DNA from: Lepidonotus clava
Lineage: Eukaryota > Annelida > Polychaeta > Phyllodocida > Polynoidae
Reading direction: 5' to 3'
Assembly (NCBI GenBank): GCA_936440205.1
Contig: OW387136.1
Span: forward strand, 19,006,788-19,070,787
Length of the DNA stretch: 64,000 bases
Positions 41,956 through 55,367 of this stretch are shown in pieces (within the stretch, counting starts at the first letter, position 1; each line of letters starts with the position of its first letter). The notes under the pieces are model-generated. The model did no database searches. It had not been told where the DNA came from and worked only from the letters and a program-made list of their open reading frames with translations. The translations under genes were made by a program, and so were the position numbers.

Positions 41956-44900
41956 TTAACAAATCATTGAAGATAATCAGACGAAGCGTAAATACTTCAT
42001 CTTATCAAGATAAAGTAATTGATAATTAACAGTCATAAATCAATCTTACGTTTCTTGAAAGGGAATATAAGTGAAGTTAGTAAGTGAGTAAGTGAGTAAG
42101 TGAATGTACAGAAAAGATTTTTCTTAGTGACATGCATGAGTTCATATACAAGCATTTATCTCAACTGGCAGTCTAGTTCTGGTTCTGGCTCACTCTGTGT
42201 CCAATGGCAGCTAGCACTGAACGGGTGGGGCTTGGGTAAAGATTGGAAGGAATGGCGCGAGTTTGCTTGCGTTTGGATATCAAAGGCTATATTCCACGAT
42301 GCGCTTAGTGACACTTGCGTTCCTTTGCATTACTGGTGAATAATACCTCAGTTTTAAACTAAGAGCAATTAGGCATGTCTATTTGATGTAGATCTGTGCC
42401 TCAATTTTTAGTTATTGTAAGAGAAGAAATCTTAGCCTGAAACCCCGAAGCTGATCTTTGACACTCTGAATCACACCATTACCTGGCTAATTATTACTAT
42501 TGCCGGTACCTATAGGGTCAAGCAACCCAGCCGGAATGTCAACCCGATGCATGAGGCTTTACTCTATTTATACTGTCGTGAAACCTAACATCAGCTTCAT
42601 TACGGAAACAGAGACTGTTCAGTTCTTTTCTTTAACTATGAGAATGATCAATGATAATTCTTTAAACTATGGAGTTTTTCATTTCATAAAAAGTAATCGT
42701 GCTGATCATGGCATATGAAGGTAGTAACGGCACACTAAAAAAAGGGTTTCTCTGTTAGTATTGTAGATTAATACACTTTATCAGAGAGTTTTAGGCATTT
42801 GGACAATTTACAATTACTCTACAGTTGCATAAAACTTAATTTTAGGGTCATCATTAACAGTAATACTAATAGGTTGTACTACGGACGGCCACTCTCCCTA
42901 ATTTGAATTCTTTGTCATCATGAAAACAGGAGGTATGCTATCACGACTCACCCAATAGAATAGAACCGGGAGTGAAGGGTGGAGGTTCATATGCAAAGTA
43001 AGGTCTACATCGGTTATTCAGTTGTATTTGTTCTGTATATTCATACTATTGACCATTTGGTGTTATATCCTTTCATAATCTCAAACTATCATGTAGTTTT
43101 AGTAGTCCTTTCAATACTCAAACAGGAATCTGAATCATCCTATATACCTTTCTCACAAATCTGCGTAGGGGAACCTCCCAATAAGCATTGACCCGAACAC
43201 TTATGGCTTGGCTCGAATGAAATCAATTACTCAATTCATTGGTTCTGGCCCTTACCACTAGCAAAGGATCACACTAATGAAAAAGGTCTATACTGGCTGG
43301 TAGGGTGACAACGTGTAGATTTGCAGTACATGCAAGCTGATCCGTGACGGCGGTGACTCAGATGGGCCATGGGACAATTCTTTTCAGTGCCCAAGTCAAG
43401 TTATCTAAGCAATATCATAATGTAAGGCGATCTGAGTCACAACTATAGATTTTGGTCCATGAGCAAGGAATCGGCTCCTTAAAAGGTAAGGAAGGTTACA
43501 TGCCATCCCTGTGCTCTCAATAAATACAGTATTATTTGGTTTGAAATTCCAACCATAGAGATGTGCAGTTACATCGCTCTGGTTCAAGTCTAACAGCTAC
43601 CTAGTACGTAAAGTTCGATCCCTTTAGCATTTTAACTAGATTCAGGATGTAGCTTGTATTATTTGTATAATTATATGTATAACCATGAAAACCTGTGATG
43701 GCATAGGCTCAGTTAAATCGTGAACCAAAAGGGGGAAAATTCATGAGGCAAAATCGTATGTTGCCGATACTTGCATCTTAATTGGCTTGATTATTTGTAA
43801 GGAAAATTATGATTAATGAAAGAAAATTCAGATTCTGTAGGCTTACGCAATAAAGATGGTTTTACGAGAGAATGGGTCACGATTGCATACAATTTTGCAT
43901 TGTTTCAATTAGATAGAATAAGAATATGAACATTCTATTGTCTAATAAAAATCAGTCAATTTTTGTCACATTGGGGTTGGTTGTTTCTTGCACAATCTGG
44001 CGTATTTTCTCAATATAAACACGGACAGAGGACAGACGGTATTTGCTGTTATACCTCCTTGGTCGCGTCAGTTGTTGCAGTTAAATCCTAACATTGATAT
44101 ACTTTCTGTAATATTATGAAACACAAACTGAACTGGCGCGCGAGACCCAGATTAAGGCTTTACCTAATGAGATGCAGCAAGCACAGGTGCGCAGGTTTAA
44201 AATTCAAAGGAACATTAGCCTCTCCCTACCCATTATTAGACGAACCTTACAGAAGTAAATAAACCATAGACTAATTTTTTTATATAAAAATATAAGTCTT
44301 ATTCTTAGTATTTCGACTTGGTAAGTGTTTAAGATGTGGTTTACAAAGAGAATCATCTGATTTTATCTGCATCGATTTACCGCGTTCTCTTGTTCTCTGG
44401 CCTCCTCTTGTCCTATATTTATCGTTGGTGCACACCTTGTTGGGTCGAGTTGAGAGGGCGGTAATACTAGGTCAAGCAAAACATCCTGTTACCCTATTTT
44501 AGTACTGTTGTATAGTCAAGGTAGTTTAGACTCTGGTATGTTTTCCAAGCACATTTAAAAGGACTGAATTTACCCCACGCAGCCTGCTGCTGTTTCCTCT
44601 CGTCTTATCGATATTGATTGCCTTTGAACCATTCGACAAGAAAACAGGGGATTTTTCCATAGCTTCTACATTCTTGCATACAGAGCATATAGAGACATAT
44701 TCAACATCACATATCGTGTATTGCTATTTGGCTTATAACTGATTTGTGACATGGACATTTCCCCAATTAAGGACTCACAGTCTTAGTATGGTTGGCCTGT
44801 AACTGCAAACAATGTCGACTTTTGATGTGATGCGTAACCAAGTTTCCATGAATAAAGAACCTCATGAATGATGTCTGCGTGTTTATGATGTAAATACTAA

Positions 44901-47252
44901 CTTATCTTGTACCAGTTATAGATGATTAAAAACTACCTATCTGGAACCTACCCCCAGCCTGGAGCTTTTCTAAAGGAGGCGTACGTCTTCTGTAATGGGG
45001 CTTTGATTTTATTGACATTATATGTGAGGCCGGCTATAGAAACCATTCAGACATATTTTAATTTATTAGCCCCATTCTGCACCCCCACACACTCACCCTC
45101 TTATCTAAATACATCTAAATACTATAATTATTTCTGTCGAGATTCATTTTGAGGCCCAACATCTTTTCATCTGAATGCAGATATAACATTTATGTCCGAG
45201 TTATATGGCACAAGAGATATTTACATTCTAAATAACATTTATATTTATTTTTATCATGATATATTTGCAATTGAAAATTTACAAAACGGGATAACTCTGT
45301 TTCCTTCTAACTGATCGGTAGATCCAGGTATACTTAACTTAGAACGCACCAATTGCACCGAAATGTACCCCGTGGGAATGTACCCTGATGTGTTAGATAA
45401 AGGGGAGCGCTGAATTTGGTGAAAAGGTACAACGACTGTCTACGAAGAAAATCTCTTTTAAGTCAGTTCCCCCCGACATCACTTCCTATGGAAAGATACT
45501 TATACTTATAGTGTTGAGAGGTTCGCAAAATTCACACACACTGATGTTAATGATAAGATACTGAATAAGGAGAAAAGCACTGACGATAAGTTCAACTTGT
45601 CAAGTATGTATATGTATATGTATGTATATATGTGTGTAATAATACAGAAAAGTAGGGTATATACATACAGTAAAGTAGGATGATTGGCGCGCTATTAACT
45701 ATCAGCTTCCAACTATCTTGCCGATTATTCCCTGTCCATCTATACGTATGGCAACATATAAAACCTGAAAATCTCAGTTATCAATGATGTTAATCATATC
45801 ATATTAATGAGAAATTGAAATATATCCATCGCGTACAGCATCCTAGATCATTGCAGGAAATTGCAATCAAAAACATTAAGTTGCCCTCACCTTTTTCAAA
45901 GAAATCCTAATCATTCTACAATTCTTGGTCAATTTCAATCATCTTGGTATTGTTTCAAAGCCAGGAATATGTAGAATATGAATTTGTATGAAATGTGTTC
46001 CGTCTGAACATTGCAAACGATTTGAAATGTTTGGAATGTCTTCCAAAATTGGCCGAAATTTTGTGACTTCCAACCACTTAATTCTAAATAGAACCTTCAA
46101 TTTACATTTTATTTCAATTTTGTCAAAAAGGGCATTTTGAGAATTAAGTTCAGAATCTAATGATGTATCATTCACCGATATAGTATTCAGCAAATGAGTG
46201 TAGTTAGAAGGCTGAGGTGAAAATATTAAGACTAGTGTTACCGTTTTGTGAGTGTTTTTTTAATATATGTGGTCTGGTCACTGCAGAGCAATTTGAATTC
46301 TATTATATAGGATGTTTGCTTATTTCTTGCCTTTTCTTGTAATATCTATGTATACACTTATCTATTATTACTATCTAAAACATTTTGTAACGGGAATCAA
46401 TAAAGAATATTGCTGCCATTACTGTTTATGGGGGCTGCATGTACTAAATACATTATGATAGTATTTAACTGTATGCTTTTATCTTACCAAAGACAGTATA
46501 ATTGTCATTTTTGGGTTGCTTTCAGAGGTCAATTGTAGTTATATTATTTAGGATTTTGTTATGTTTAATGAAGTTAAAAGCTTAATATTAAGTTAAATAT
46601 AAACGTGAGATGCTATAATTGGCTATATTCTATAAAATGCTGAGCAGTATTAGTCTATAGTTCCATCACTCAGGCTTGGAAATAGAAAAATCAGTTTTCA
46701 AATCAGTCAATTTCAAGTTATGACGTGCGTGATCAACCAGGTTTTGTACATGTTCCGAAAATAAATTGTCAATTCAAAGGGCAGAAAATGCTTCAAAACA
46801 CGTGAAACTCATAATGTATGCCAATAATTGATGATAATTGCTTTTATCACAGTTCAAAACCTCAAAAAAAATGTTAATATGTCTGTTGATTACTATTTGC
46901 TTCAAAGATATAGAGCATGCTGTGTTTGGTTTTATTGTTTTCCTTTCTATCACTTGAAACAGTGTAACTCCCTTGCTTTCTCTAAGGGTCCCACTACAAA
47001 GCCTACACATTCATCTGTACAAAAGAAGATCACGTTATGTTTAGTAAGACCCTCATGAGAGAGAATATCAGCTCGGGATAGCTCAGATGATGAGTATGCA
47101 TGCTCCTGATAACATAAACATCAGTCCCAGATATATATTTATTTTGCAAAAGATCTAGGCGGTGAGACACATTTTTAGAAACGTTTCGTTCACAATTTTT
47201 TCTGACATGGGGATGATGCAATTGTGTTTCCAAAAGAAAGGGGAGATACTGA
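41956..47252. other. Long non-coding stretch
   Basis: About 5.3 kb of AT-rich sequence. A minus-strand open stretch at 45939-46193 (84 codons) has no recognisable domain and no convincing splice sites. Nothing else stands out. Confidence 0.35.
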
Positions 47253-47395
47253 GCCTTACAAATATTGCTATTCTAAGGAAATTTTATAAATAGTTTTAAT
47301 GCAATTGTCACCAAATTACCTGGGCCTAACAAATATTGCTATTCTAAGGAAATTCTATGAATAGTTTTAATGCTATTGTCACCAAATTACACCAA
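47253..47395. repeat. 71-bp tandem duplication
   Basis: Two direct copies of a block containing CAAATATTGCTATTCTAAGG, 71 bp apart, differing at a few positions. Confidence 0.85.
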
Positions 47396-48533
47396 AACAG
47401 TAAGATTTTCCAAAACCGTTTCCACTGGTGACTAGGATAAAATAATTACCACCTGAAGTTTTGTCAGAAACAGCTGTATATTAGATTATAAACTGTCCTA
47501 GTAAATGAAATAAATGGGCTGACCTTTTCAACAAGTATGGCATGGTGAAGTGGCATGGCAATTTATGTAGCAATCGGGAGCAATATTCCATATGTAAAAT
47601 CGTTGATTTGAACAGAAGTTTAATCCAACACATGTAAACAGTAGTTTTCCCATACCTGATTTGATATTCCCTTTATCAAAAATGAATAGACAACATAATA
47701 ATCTGTTAAAATGATTTTATAATAATCTGTTGGAATTATTGTTATCAATCAATAGGATTCATCTATTCATACCACTTCCCCATGATAACAAATTACCACC
47801 TTGCTGACGCTCTACCGCCACAATCACAACCACTCCCTGTCTCCCAACAGGATGTATATTTTAGAGATAATTGTTCAATTCAGATTATCACCTCTTTCAG
47901 TTTCTTCAGAAAACCTATGATCTGAAACTGAAGTACACAATCTCACTCTTAGGAGTTTTCATATTGAAACTTGCATTGTACGGCCAAGTTAGCCCCTTTT
48001 TAACACAACGTCTATATACATATAATTCTTCCACTTCAGTAGTGAAAGGGGAGACTAGTTTTCCATGACCTAGATACCTCTTGCATAATTTCACTTTGGG
48101 AAACGGTGGGTCGGACAGGACAGACCAAGGGAAGACAACCATATGGATCTAGACGCTTAAATTTGATATGACCCTTCCTAGGGCTTAGTGACATGAGATG
48201 GGACATAAAGATGGGATTCCAAAGAGATAGCGACATGATTTATAACATTGTCTTTTCTCAAATTAGATAGGGAGACATAGCCCAACAACAGGCTGGCATG
48301 GCCTTTCCATACGACATAGTGATAACTATAATATTATAATATAATTAATGTGACGCAACTGGAAGATCATGTAATTGTGTGAAGTTGTTATAAACATTAA
48401 ATTTAAAAAAAAGAGGACCCCCTCAAGGGCCCGAACTATATATCTCTGCATGTACCGGAAGGAGTGGCAACAATCCATGTAATTAACCCCGACATGGACA
48501 TTCCGTGGTACTATTCAATCCACATTCCGGTAC

Positions 48534-48564
<31 letters not shown>

Positions 48565-48910
48565 GACTAATTAAGTTCTTCCATGGTACAGTAAACACAA
48601 TAATAATACATTATCAAAATGTTATTGCTAATGAGATGAGATGAATCATCTAAATAGCTGCCAATCGGGGGAGGGGATCCATAATGCTAAAAGTGTGCTT
48701 TATCGGCATGCAGTTATACAGCCCTAGACATAACGATATAACATGAGACGAGTTATATTTAGCAAGTCCTGCTAAGTCCACATGTGGACCCTGCCCGCCC
48801 CCACCGTCCCTTCCAGGAGTTCCTGTCCCACTTTGGCCCACTCTGTGCCACCACATGGGCATTTTAACCTCCCCTGCAGGGGGTCAGATTCAGGTTCTGC
48901 TCTCACTCAC

Positions 48911-48962
48911 CTTCAATCAGCCGACCTTTAAGGGTTTGAAATCCGCATGGCGAAGTTGTAAA
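48911..48962 (-). other. Candidate exon (possible TRPC 5' leader)
   Basis: Bounded on the minus strand by a good acceptor (TTGTGTTCTGTCCAG) and a strong donor (GAAG|GTGAGT). Joined to the candidate exon at 49042 in that exon's open frame it meets a TGA (48917-48919), so it would be leader or end-of-frame sequence rather than internal coding sequence. The intron between the two would be only 79 bp. Confidence 0.35.
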
Positions 48963-49041
48963 CTGGACAGAACACAAAAACACGTCTCTGTAGGACTGTT
49001 GCAGGGAGTATGTATGTGACCACCACGTAGTACGTCCTTAC

Positions 49042-49149
49042 TTGCCCCCCTCTGTCTTCATTATGTGGTCGGGCAGAGTGGGGGAGGAACCCACCCGTGA
49101 CCGAATGGCGCTACCCGCAGCCACCTTGTCCTCTGTGGGGCCCCAGATA
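49042..49149 (-). other. Candidate GC-rich exon, unknown product
   Basis: On the minus strand this GC-rich block ends in a good donor (GGCAA|GTAAGG) and has an open frame reading IWGPTEDKVAAGSAIRSR and PTLPDHIMKTEGG. The acceptor (GTTGGAGTTCAG) is mediocre. I do not recognise the peptide. It lies upstream of, and on the same strand as, the TRPC gene, so it may be a leader exon or part of a separate small gene. Confidence 0.35.
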
Positions 49150-50700
49150 CTGAACTCCAACACGGTGACATTCCAGTTTTTAAAGCAACCTATTTAGTCC
49201 AGCTTATTCGGCCTATATCATCCACTGACCACACAATGAGAGAAAACAAATATAGTCACAAACGGCTCTTATTTGATATGGGAATCATTTCCAGAAACCG
49301 TAGGAAAATCTCAATGTGAGAGTTAGTTGACGAAGTAGCTAATTCTTGAAATAGAGAGTTGAAGATGATGCTCCAACCCCAGGAATCCCGAAAACATGGT
49401 CTTTTCCTGGAGATTTTCACCTGAGTAGGATATGATTTATACATGTATATGCGCTGAATCATGTGAAGTTCCTCAAAGCTATTATTCTGGAAAATCTATT
49501 AAAGTGCCTTGAATAACGACAGTTATACCTTCTGCAATATCCTAACGCGCTCTATTGAAATAATGATCCAAGGCAAATCGAAGCAGAAAAGTGAAACAGG
49601 AACAGACTCTATACTTCCCTATTAGATTTCACAGGATTTCTTTTAACCATCACTTATCAATATCATACGGTATTAGGAAGTTTGCCGAGAAGATATAATC
49701 GATTACCGAGAAGCATATGTAATTATGTTGATATGAAGTCCTATCTCACACCCCTAAGAGACCTACTCTCTTTATACTAATTTTCACGCTGAAGGCATTT
49801 TCGAGCATTTTCTATCGGGCCAATGATTTATGAAAATTCAATTTTCATGCGAAAATGATATTGTTTTGACATCGTTTTATAGTACCAGCAAAATCGCGAA
49901 TATCTTAATGCGTTGTACGGGCACTACGCTAGATAGACAAACATTACTTTTAGCAGCGCGAAATATCTTTCTTCAATGGTATGACAACTTTCAATTTAGC
50001 CTTTAGGTTGAAGAACATAACTAGAACATTGCATTAATATTTCAATGCAACGTCACAACAGTGCATTACAACAACATTATTTCGAAGCCATAAAAAATGT
50101 AACAAGAACAGAATGTCGCCGTACCGTTATGTCACATGCTTGGTCTGGTTTGTAAAATAGGGCCCTAAGCCACAGGTGACCCCCTCACCTCCGACCTCGC
50201 AATGGCAAAATACGGCCTCTTTTCTAGGTAGAATGTCTGAAGTACATTACAAAGGTTCTTATTTGCAGCAGCAGACAATGACAAGTCAAAACGTCGTTTT
50301 TGAAAATATATAATTTCCTATATTGTAACAACCCTAAAACCGACAGGGTTACATGGCCCTTTCTCTTAAGCCCCACTCGCCGTGGGCAACTTTTCACTGC
50401 GATATAAAAATCGCAAGCAAGAAAAAACAATTTCGACTAAATACTCACATTACATTATACATTGGGGCCTTCTTTGTAAACCACAAACATATTTTCTAAA
50501 AAAGGATAAGTCTAAATACTAAAAAATACCTCAGGTCGCAATGGAAAAGTGCTTAGGGTGACTGGGGCTTTAGTGACACAAGAACAAAAATTAGGGGACA
50601 CGACATAATAGGGAACTATTTAAGTTAGGCATGCGACGTAGGAGGTTTTTGAGACAGACATGAAAAATAAAAGTATAAGGGCAGGCGACATCGCCATTTC
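49150..50700. other. Non-coding stretch
   Basis: About 1.55 kb, mostly AT-rich, with no exon or element recognised. A T run lies just outside it, at 48535-48557. Confidence 0.35.
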
Positions 50701-50862
50701 CAGGGGCGGATCCAGAGGGGGGGCGCGGGGGGCGCCCCCCTTTTTTTGCCAAAACTTAGACTTTTTTAATGTAAAACTCGGCCCCAAGGTAATTAAGAAA
50801 AAAAATTTACATTAGCGCCCCCCCCCCCCCCCCTTTTTTTCAAAATCCAGGATCCGACGCTG
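50701..50862. mobile_element. hAT-like MITE
   Basis: CAGGGGCGGATCCAGA at the left and TCCAGGATCCGACGCTG at the right are inverted copies of a widespread hAT-type terminus. G- and C-runs flank an AT-rich core. 162 bp, the same length as the relative at 28216-28377. No clear target duplication can be read. Confidence 0.65.
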
Positions 50863-52459
50863 ATTTGTTTAATTGGACATGCGATAAAGGGCTATTGCTC
50901 AATCCCTTTATGGCTTGTCTTCCACATTGAGCCTTTCAATTTGGGTCAACAGATATGCATTAAAGTTTTTTTATTGTTCTTTTTTACATGGCATTGTTCG
51001 ACGAGACTGGAACGTTGTACTATGTTGAACCACTCTACTTAAATAAGACTGCCCTACTAAACTTCAAGTTAATGTAGCCGATCTACAAATTAATATATCT
51101 GAAGCAAAATGGAATACCACAAGAGCCGCGTAGTATCTTAGCTTATAATTAATAAATACTCATTACATAGGCATGTAATTAAGTCAACTATAGATTTGAT
51201 CACTATCACAGCCTTTGATATGGCCCTGGCAGTCAATTAGGGCATGACGCAACCAATAACCTACCAAACAACTCATTACAGTTAATCAAACATAGATATT
51301 ATATATATATAATATATTATATATAAGATATACGTGTGTGACTATATATATTAGGCCTTTGCAGTATTAATTGGGGTGCTGTAATCCAGGTGTCACCACC
51401 CTCTCCTACTAGGAGGGTTCCAATACATTGACCTCAGGCAGGATACCTTTGGTGTTAACATTATAGGCATGTACCGGCTCTGCCTCCCTTACCAAGCTAT
51501 ACAATGTGTAATGTACCCTATATTAGAACAGTGAATGGTGCCGAAATCACAACCCAAGATCGTCCTGCAGAAGCGCTGAGGAGTGGTCAAAAGCATTTAT
51601 CTCCATGACTACCCATGGGTTGTCAGACATCTCAACATCTATATTTTTGTGACCATAAGGGATAATTATTATAACATGGGGAATCCTCTCATCTAAAAAG
51701 CATAAAAAATAGCCTGGTTATTGGAATTAAAGCTGCAATTTCATGTCAAGTTTGATAATTCGGATTGGAATTTGTGCACTAAAATGATTCTTTACGAACA
51801 CTTTCATTCTAGAGACATACATCATGAATTACAAAATGTTGAATTTCATTGACAAAATTTACCTATAAACATGAATTGTGAACTGATCTACATGCATCTA
51901 TCAGTTTTTTTCTGTAAGGATTAATGATAAATTGTTCGACCTATAAAGGACTAGGAAACACAGTACAAACTTTAAAAGATGGCACTTAAAGTTTGTGGTA
52001 AAATTTTAGTATGTCTGAGGCCTTAGTGTTTATTATCATCTGCCATCCAAAAAGTTCTTATCATGACCACTTTAACACAACTTTAGTTTTGTCTATATCC
52101 AAATGGATGTGCTTAAATATAGCCTAAACTAAAGCCATCATCAATAGTTTGTCATCCAGACCATCAATCGATATGTATGAGAGTGCATGCCTCAAAAAAT
52201 CTCCAAATAGTTGGTTGTTACAATAGAAACACTCATTTTGTCCAAAGGTTACAGTTGCCTCTCTCTCCTACCTATATCACAGGTAACAATTCCTTATCTA
52301 CCCCACATATATTGGTTCGGTTATGTGCATGTTTCACTCATTACTTATTCTACTCTTGTTACCCATACCAGAATAGATTTTGCTTGAAAATAATCCCCTC
52401 AGATTGGTCCTAGCAGATTGGCCTGTCCACCCTGATCACAATTTATCATTTTCAACAGA
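50863..52459. other. Non-coding stretch
   Basis: AT-rich, including a palindromic TATA tract near 51300-51325. No gene recognised. Confidence 0.35.
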
Positions 52460-53075
52460 ATACCATGTGCTGCGCCGCATAACGGATTTTCCAACAGCAA
52501 GGGTTGTCCACCCCACTCTCGCAACAAGGACGTCCCTGTTGTGATGGGTCCCCCTGTTGATTTGCGGCTCTTCTACTGAACCGATTTTAATTCTGTAAAA
52601 AGTTCTGAATACTAGACATTTAGATCTAAAATCCCTGAAATTCTCAGCCTGGAAAAATGATTAGAAATTGTGAAAATTGATGCCGAATTTTGCGTATAAC
52701 AGCGAGACTTTGCCAAACCCCCGCTGTTTTAACGAGCGATGTCGCTCCTTCCGTTATGCAACGCGGCAATGCATATGTCACATATCATTTCTTCTGTGCC
52801 GCATCGCATAACCAAACTCTCCTAACAGCGAGAGAACAGCAAGGGTTTAGGTATATTTCTCACAACTGCAATATCATTAAGGTTTGCACAAACTTTTAAC
52901 ACATTTAATCTATTGAGAAATACATTTCCGTTACATACCTCCTAAATATTTCATGAGCTCAGTGGCACAGATATTACTGAGTGAAAACTGAATATAAAAA
53001 TAATGACCCCAAAATGTACCTCCAACACATTTAAAAATCACTTGTGCCAACCCTCGCTGTTGGAATGAAAGGTGG
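52460..53075. mobile_element. Foldback element with AACAGCGAGGG motifs
   Basis: TTTTCCAACAGCAAGGGTTG near 52487 is matched in reverse by CAACCCTCGCTGTTGGAA near 53048. A second inverted pair, CGCCGCATAACGGA (about 52475) and TCCGTTATGCAACGCGGC (about 52749), lies inside. Further AACAGCGA motifs occur between. It looks like a composite foldback element, without coding capacity. Boundaries approximate. Confidence 0.4.
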
Positions 53076-55316
53076 TTTCTCTCCCTGTTCAACAGCGACA
53101 GGTCTTGCTGTTTGTGCCACAGTTGCATACCACACTACAGATGGCGCCATATTTAGTTCTTTGAGACCTATAAGGGGTAACACTCTTCTTCCGTAAAGCA
53201 GATACCTTGTATATATATCGAGACTGGAAGACAGGAGACAAGAACATCAGTTTTTATTATGTAACTTTTAATGATTTCATATTTGCTGAGGTCAATTTTG
53301 GGTGATTGACAAATATTTTGTACAATCGGTCCAATTGCAGATGCTATCCCTCAAACATTTGTGACTTAACAGTTATTTGTATCTGAGTGTCCTGATGATA
53401 ACCAACAAACAACTGCTACATCACAAATATTGTTAGTGCACATGCTATCCTCCAAATATTTGTGACTTAGTAGCTGGGATATTATATTGTGGTGATGCTA
53501 TCCAACATGTCACAAATATTTGTAGTGAACACGATGGGTTTAATGTATTGTTAGCCAATTAACCTAAGTTCAAATAAAAAGGTAAAAATCTGAACCATGA
53601 AATATGGTAGAAAATCATTATAAACATGTTTTCCTTGCTTAATTCAATTGATATGTATCCACAAAAATGGGGTTTGTTTACAAACAAATGGAAATATTAC
53701 CATCTCTCATGCAATTCTACTTCAGTTTGAGCTAGTTTTCACAGTTAATACTTTATCACTAACCTTAACTAGACTAATTTAACATATTTCTATACTAGTC
53801 TTATTTGAGATTTGAAAATTTTGTCAATTATATTGATTTGGCTCCCTTTTAGTCCAAACGAAGACACTCGATTGCAGAGGCACAATAACGTTTATTATAT
53901 CATTACATCAAAATATTAGCTGAAGAGTACATCCTTTCACCAAAATGATTAGCTAGGCCAGGGACCAGACTGCTTACCAGTAATGATCACATTCCATACA
54001 TATAAGATGGTTTTCCCACTCAAGGTCTTTCTTCAACCCTAGCTAGTAGACTGCGATTGGTACATCCCTGGTCAGTCAGTTGTTACTACTTTTAGCATTT
54101 TGGTAGATCCTACACAATTCCTAGCTGACAGCCCAGTTTTAGTCAGACTGGGAAATTGTCACCATAATGCCACCAACATAAGGTTTTCCCCACTAAGCTA
54201 TTGATGTTTACCTCTGTATAGTTTTAGGGTTGTTCTGTCTCTCTGTCATTTGCTCTCAAACTAGTTCCTTATATATGCCATCTCTACTGTACCATCTTAT
54301 TGTTCTTTTCCCTTAGCTAAGCATTTAAAGAGCAGATGCTACCACCACAGCTGCTTAGAAAACAGATGTTACCATCACAGGCAGTCCCATCAGAACAAAC
54401 AACTTCAAAACTATTGGTGGCTCTTACTATGATTTTCTTTTCAATCAAGGTGTTGGTGATATGACTTTGGGGTCATTATTTGTATCTGTTTCCCTGGATA
54501 TGAAACTTATCTACTATTTTCTTTTCCTTTTTTGATTATTTACAAACATTATTCACCATACAATAGCAAAAGCCAATCATAGAATATATAACCATTCTAG
54601 CCTGCCATCTGCTGTGAAGCAACTTAACTACATCTTAAAAGGAAGGGCCAGTGACCATGAATTAGTATACTGCCATGATCCTTACCACCCAGTGAATAAA
54701 CATGTCAAATTTTGTACTTTTATCTTTAATAGTTTTTTTTATACACATTTGTCTGTATCAAACCCCTTTTCCCCTGCCTGCATCTGACACTGCCTGCATA
54801 GAGCATTTATCTGTATGTGACGTCACAAGCAGAACAGTTAAAAAAATGATAATACTGAACAAATGCCAGTATTTAATTGATATAAGTGTTCTTTATGAGC
54901 CATAATGTATTCAAAATAACCAAATTAATTGATTTATGTAAAAAATATTGAAAACAAAATTTTACTATGGAACTTTTGAAAAATAAAAATAACGGTTTTT
55001 TTTCGTTTGACGTCACACACAGATGTCGATTTTCAGGTGCTCAGGGCACTCAGGACTTCATCGGATTAACAACCCCTATTTTATATCAATAGAATCTGTC
55101 TATTGTAATGGAACTGGTTGTACCTCTAATTTAGCATTATATCTAAAGTGCTACGTGGCATTTAAGCAAAAATGTAAATTTCACTGGCCCTTCTCTTTAA
55201 CATTTGCATCATTCCGTTCCATGTACGAGGTTAATTTTGACCTCAGTGCAGGAGGATAGTGTCCGTTTGTGGGATTGTGTCCTAACAATCTTTCCTTTGT
55301 ACATAAATGCATATAC

Positions 55317-55325
<9 letters not shown>
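53076..55325. other. Non-coding stretch
   Basis: AT-rich. At 53300-53540 a motif around ACAAATATTTGT and ATGCTATCC is repeated several times in both orientations. No gene recognised. Confidence 0.35.

Positions 55326-55366
<41 letters not shown>
55326..55366 (+). repeat. GT microsatellite
   Basis: An uninterrupted (GT)n run of about 40 bases. Confidence 0.97.

Positions 55367-55367
<1 letters not shown>

Noticed and set aside
43600-43640. GTTCGATCC-like tRNA B-box
   Set aside because: No A-box or cloverleaf can be built around it. No tRNA gene was found in the window.
45939-46193. 84-codon minus-strand open frame
   Set aside because: No recognisable domain, no clear splice sites, low GC. 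It could be chance or a decayed repeat.
48650-48887. Extension of the 48.9 kb exon through a 37-base intron
   Set aside because: An intron of 37 bases would be far shorter than any other here, and the resulting peptide is not recognised.
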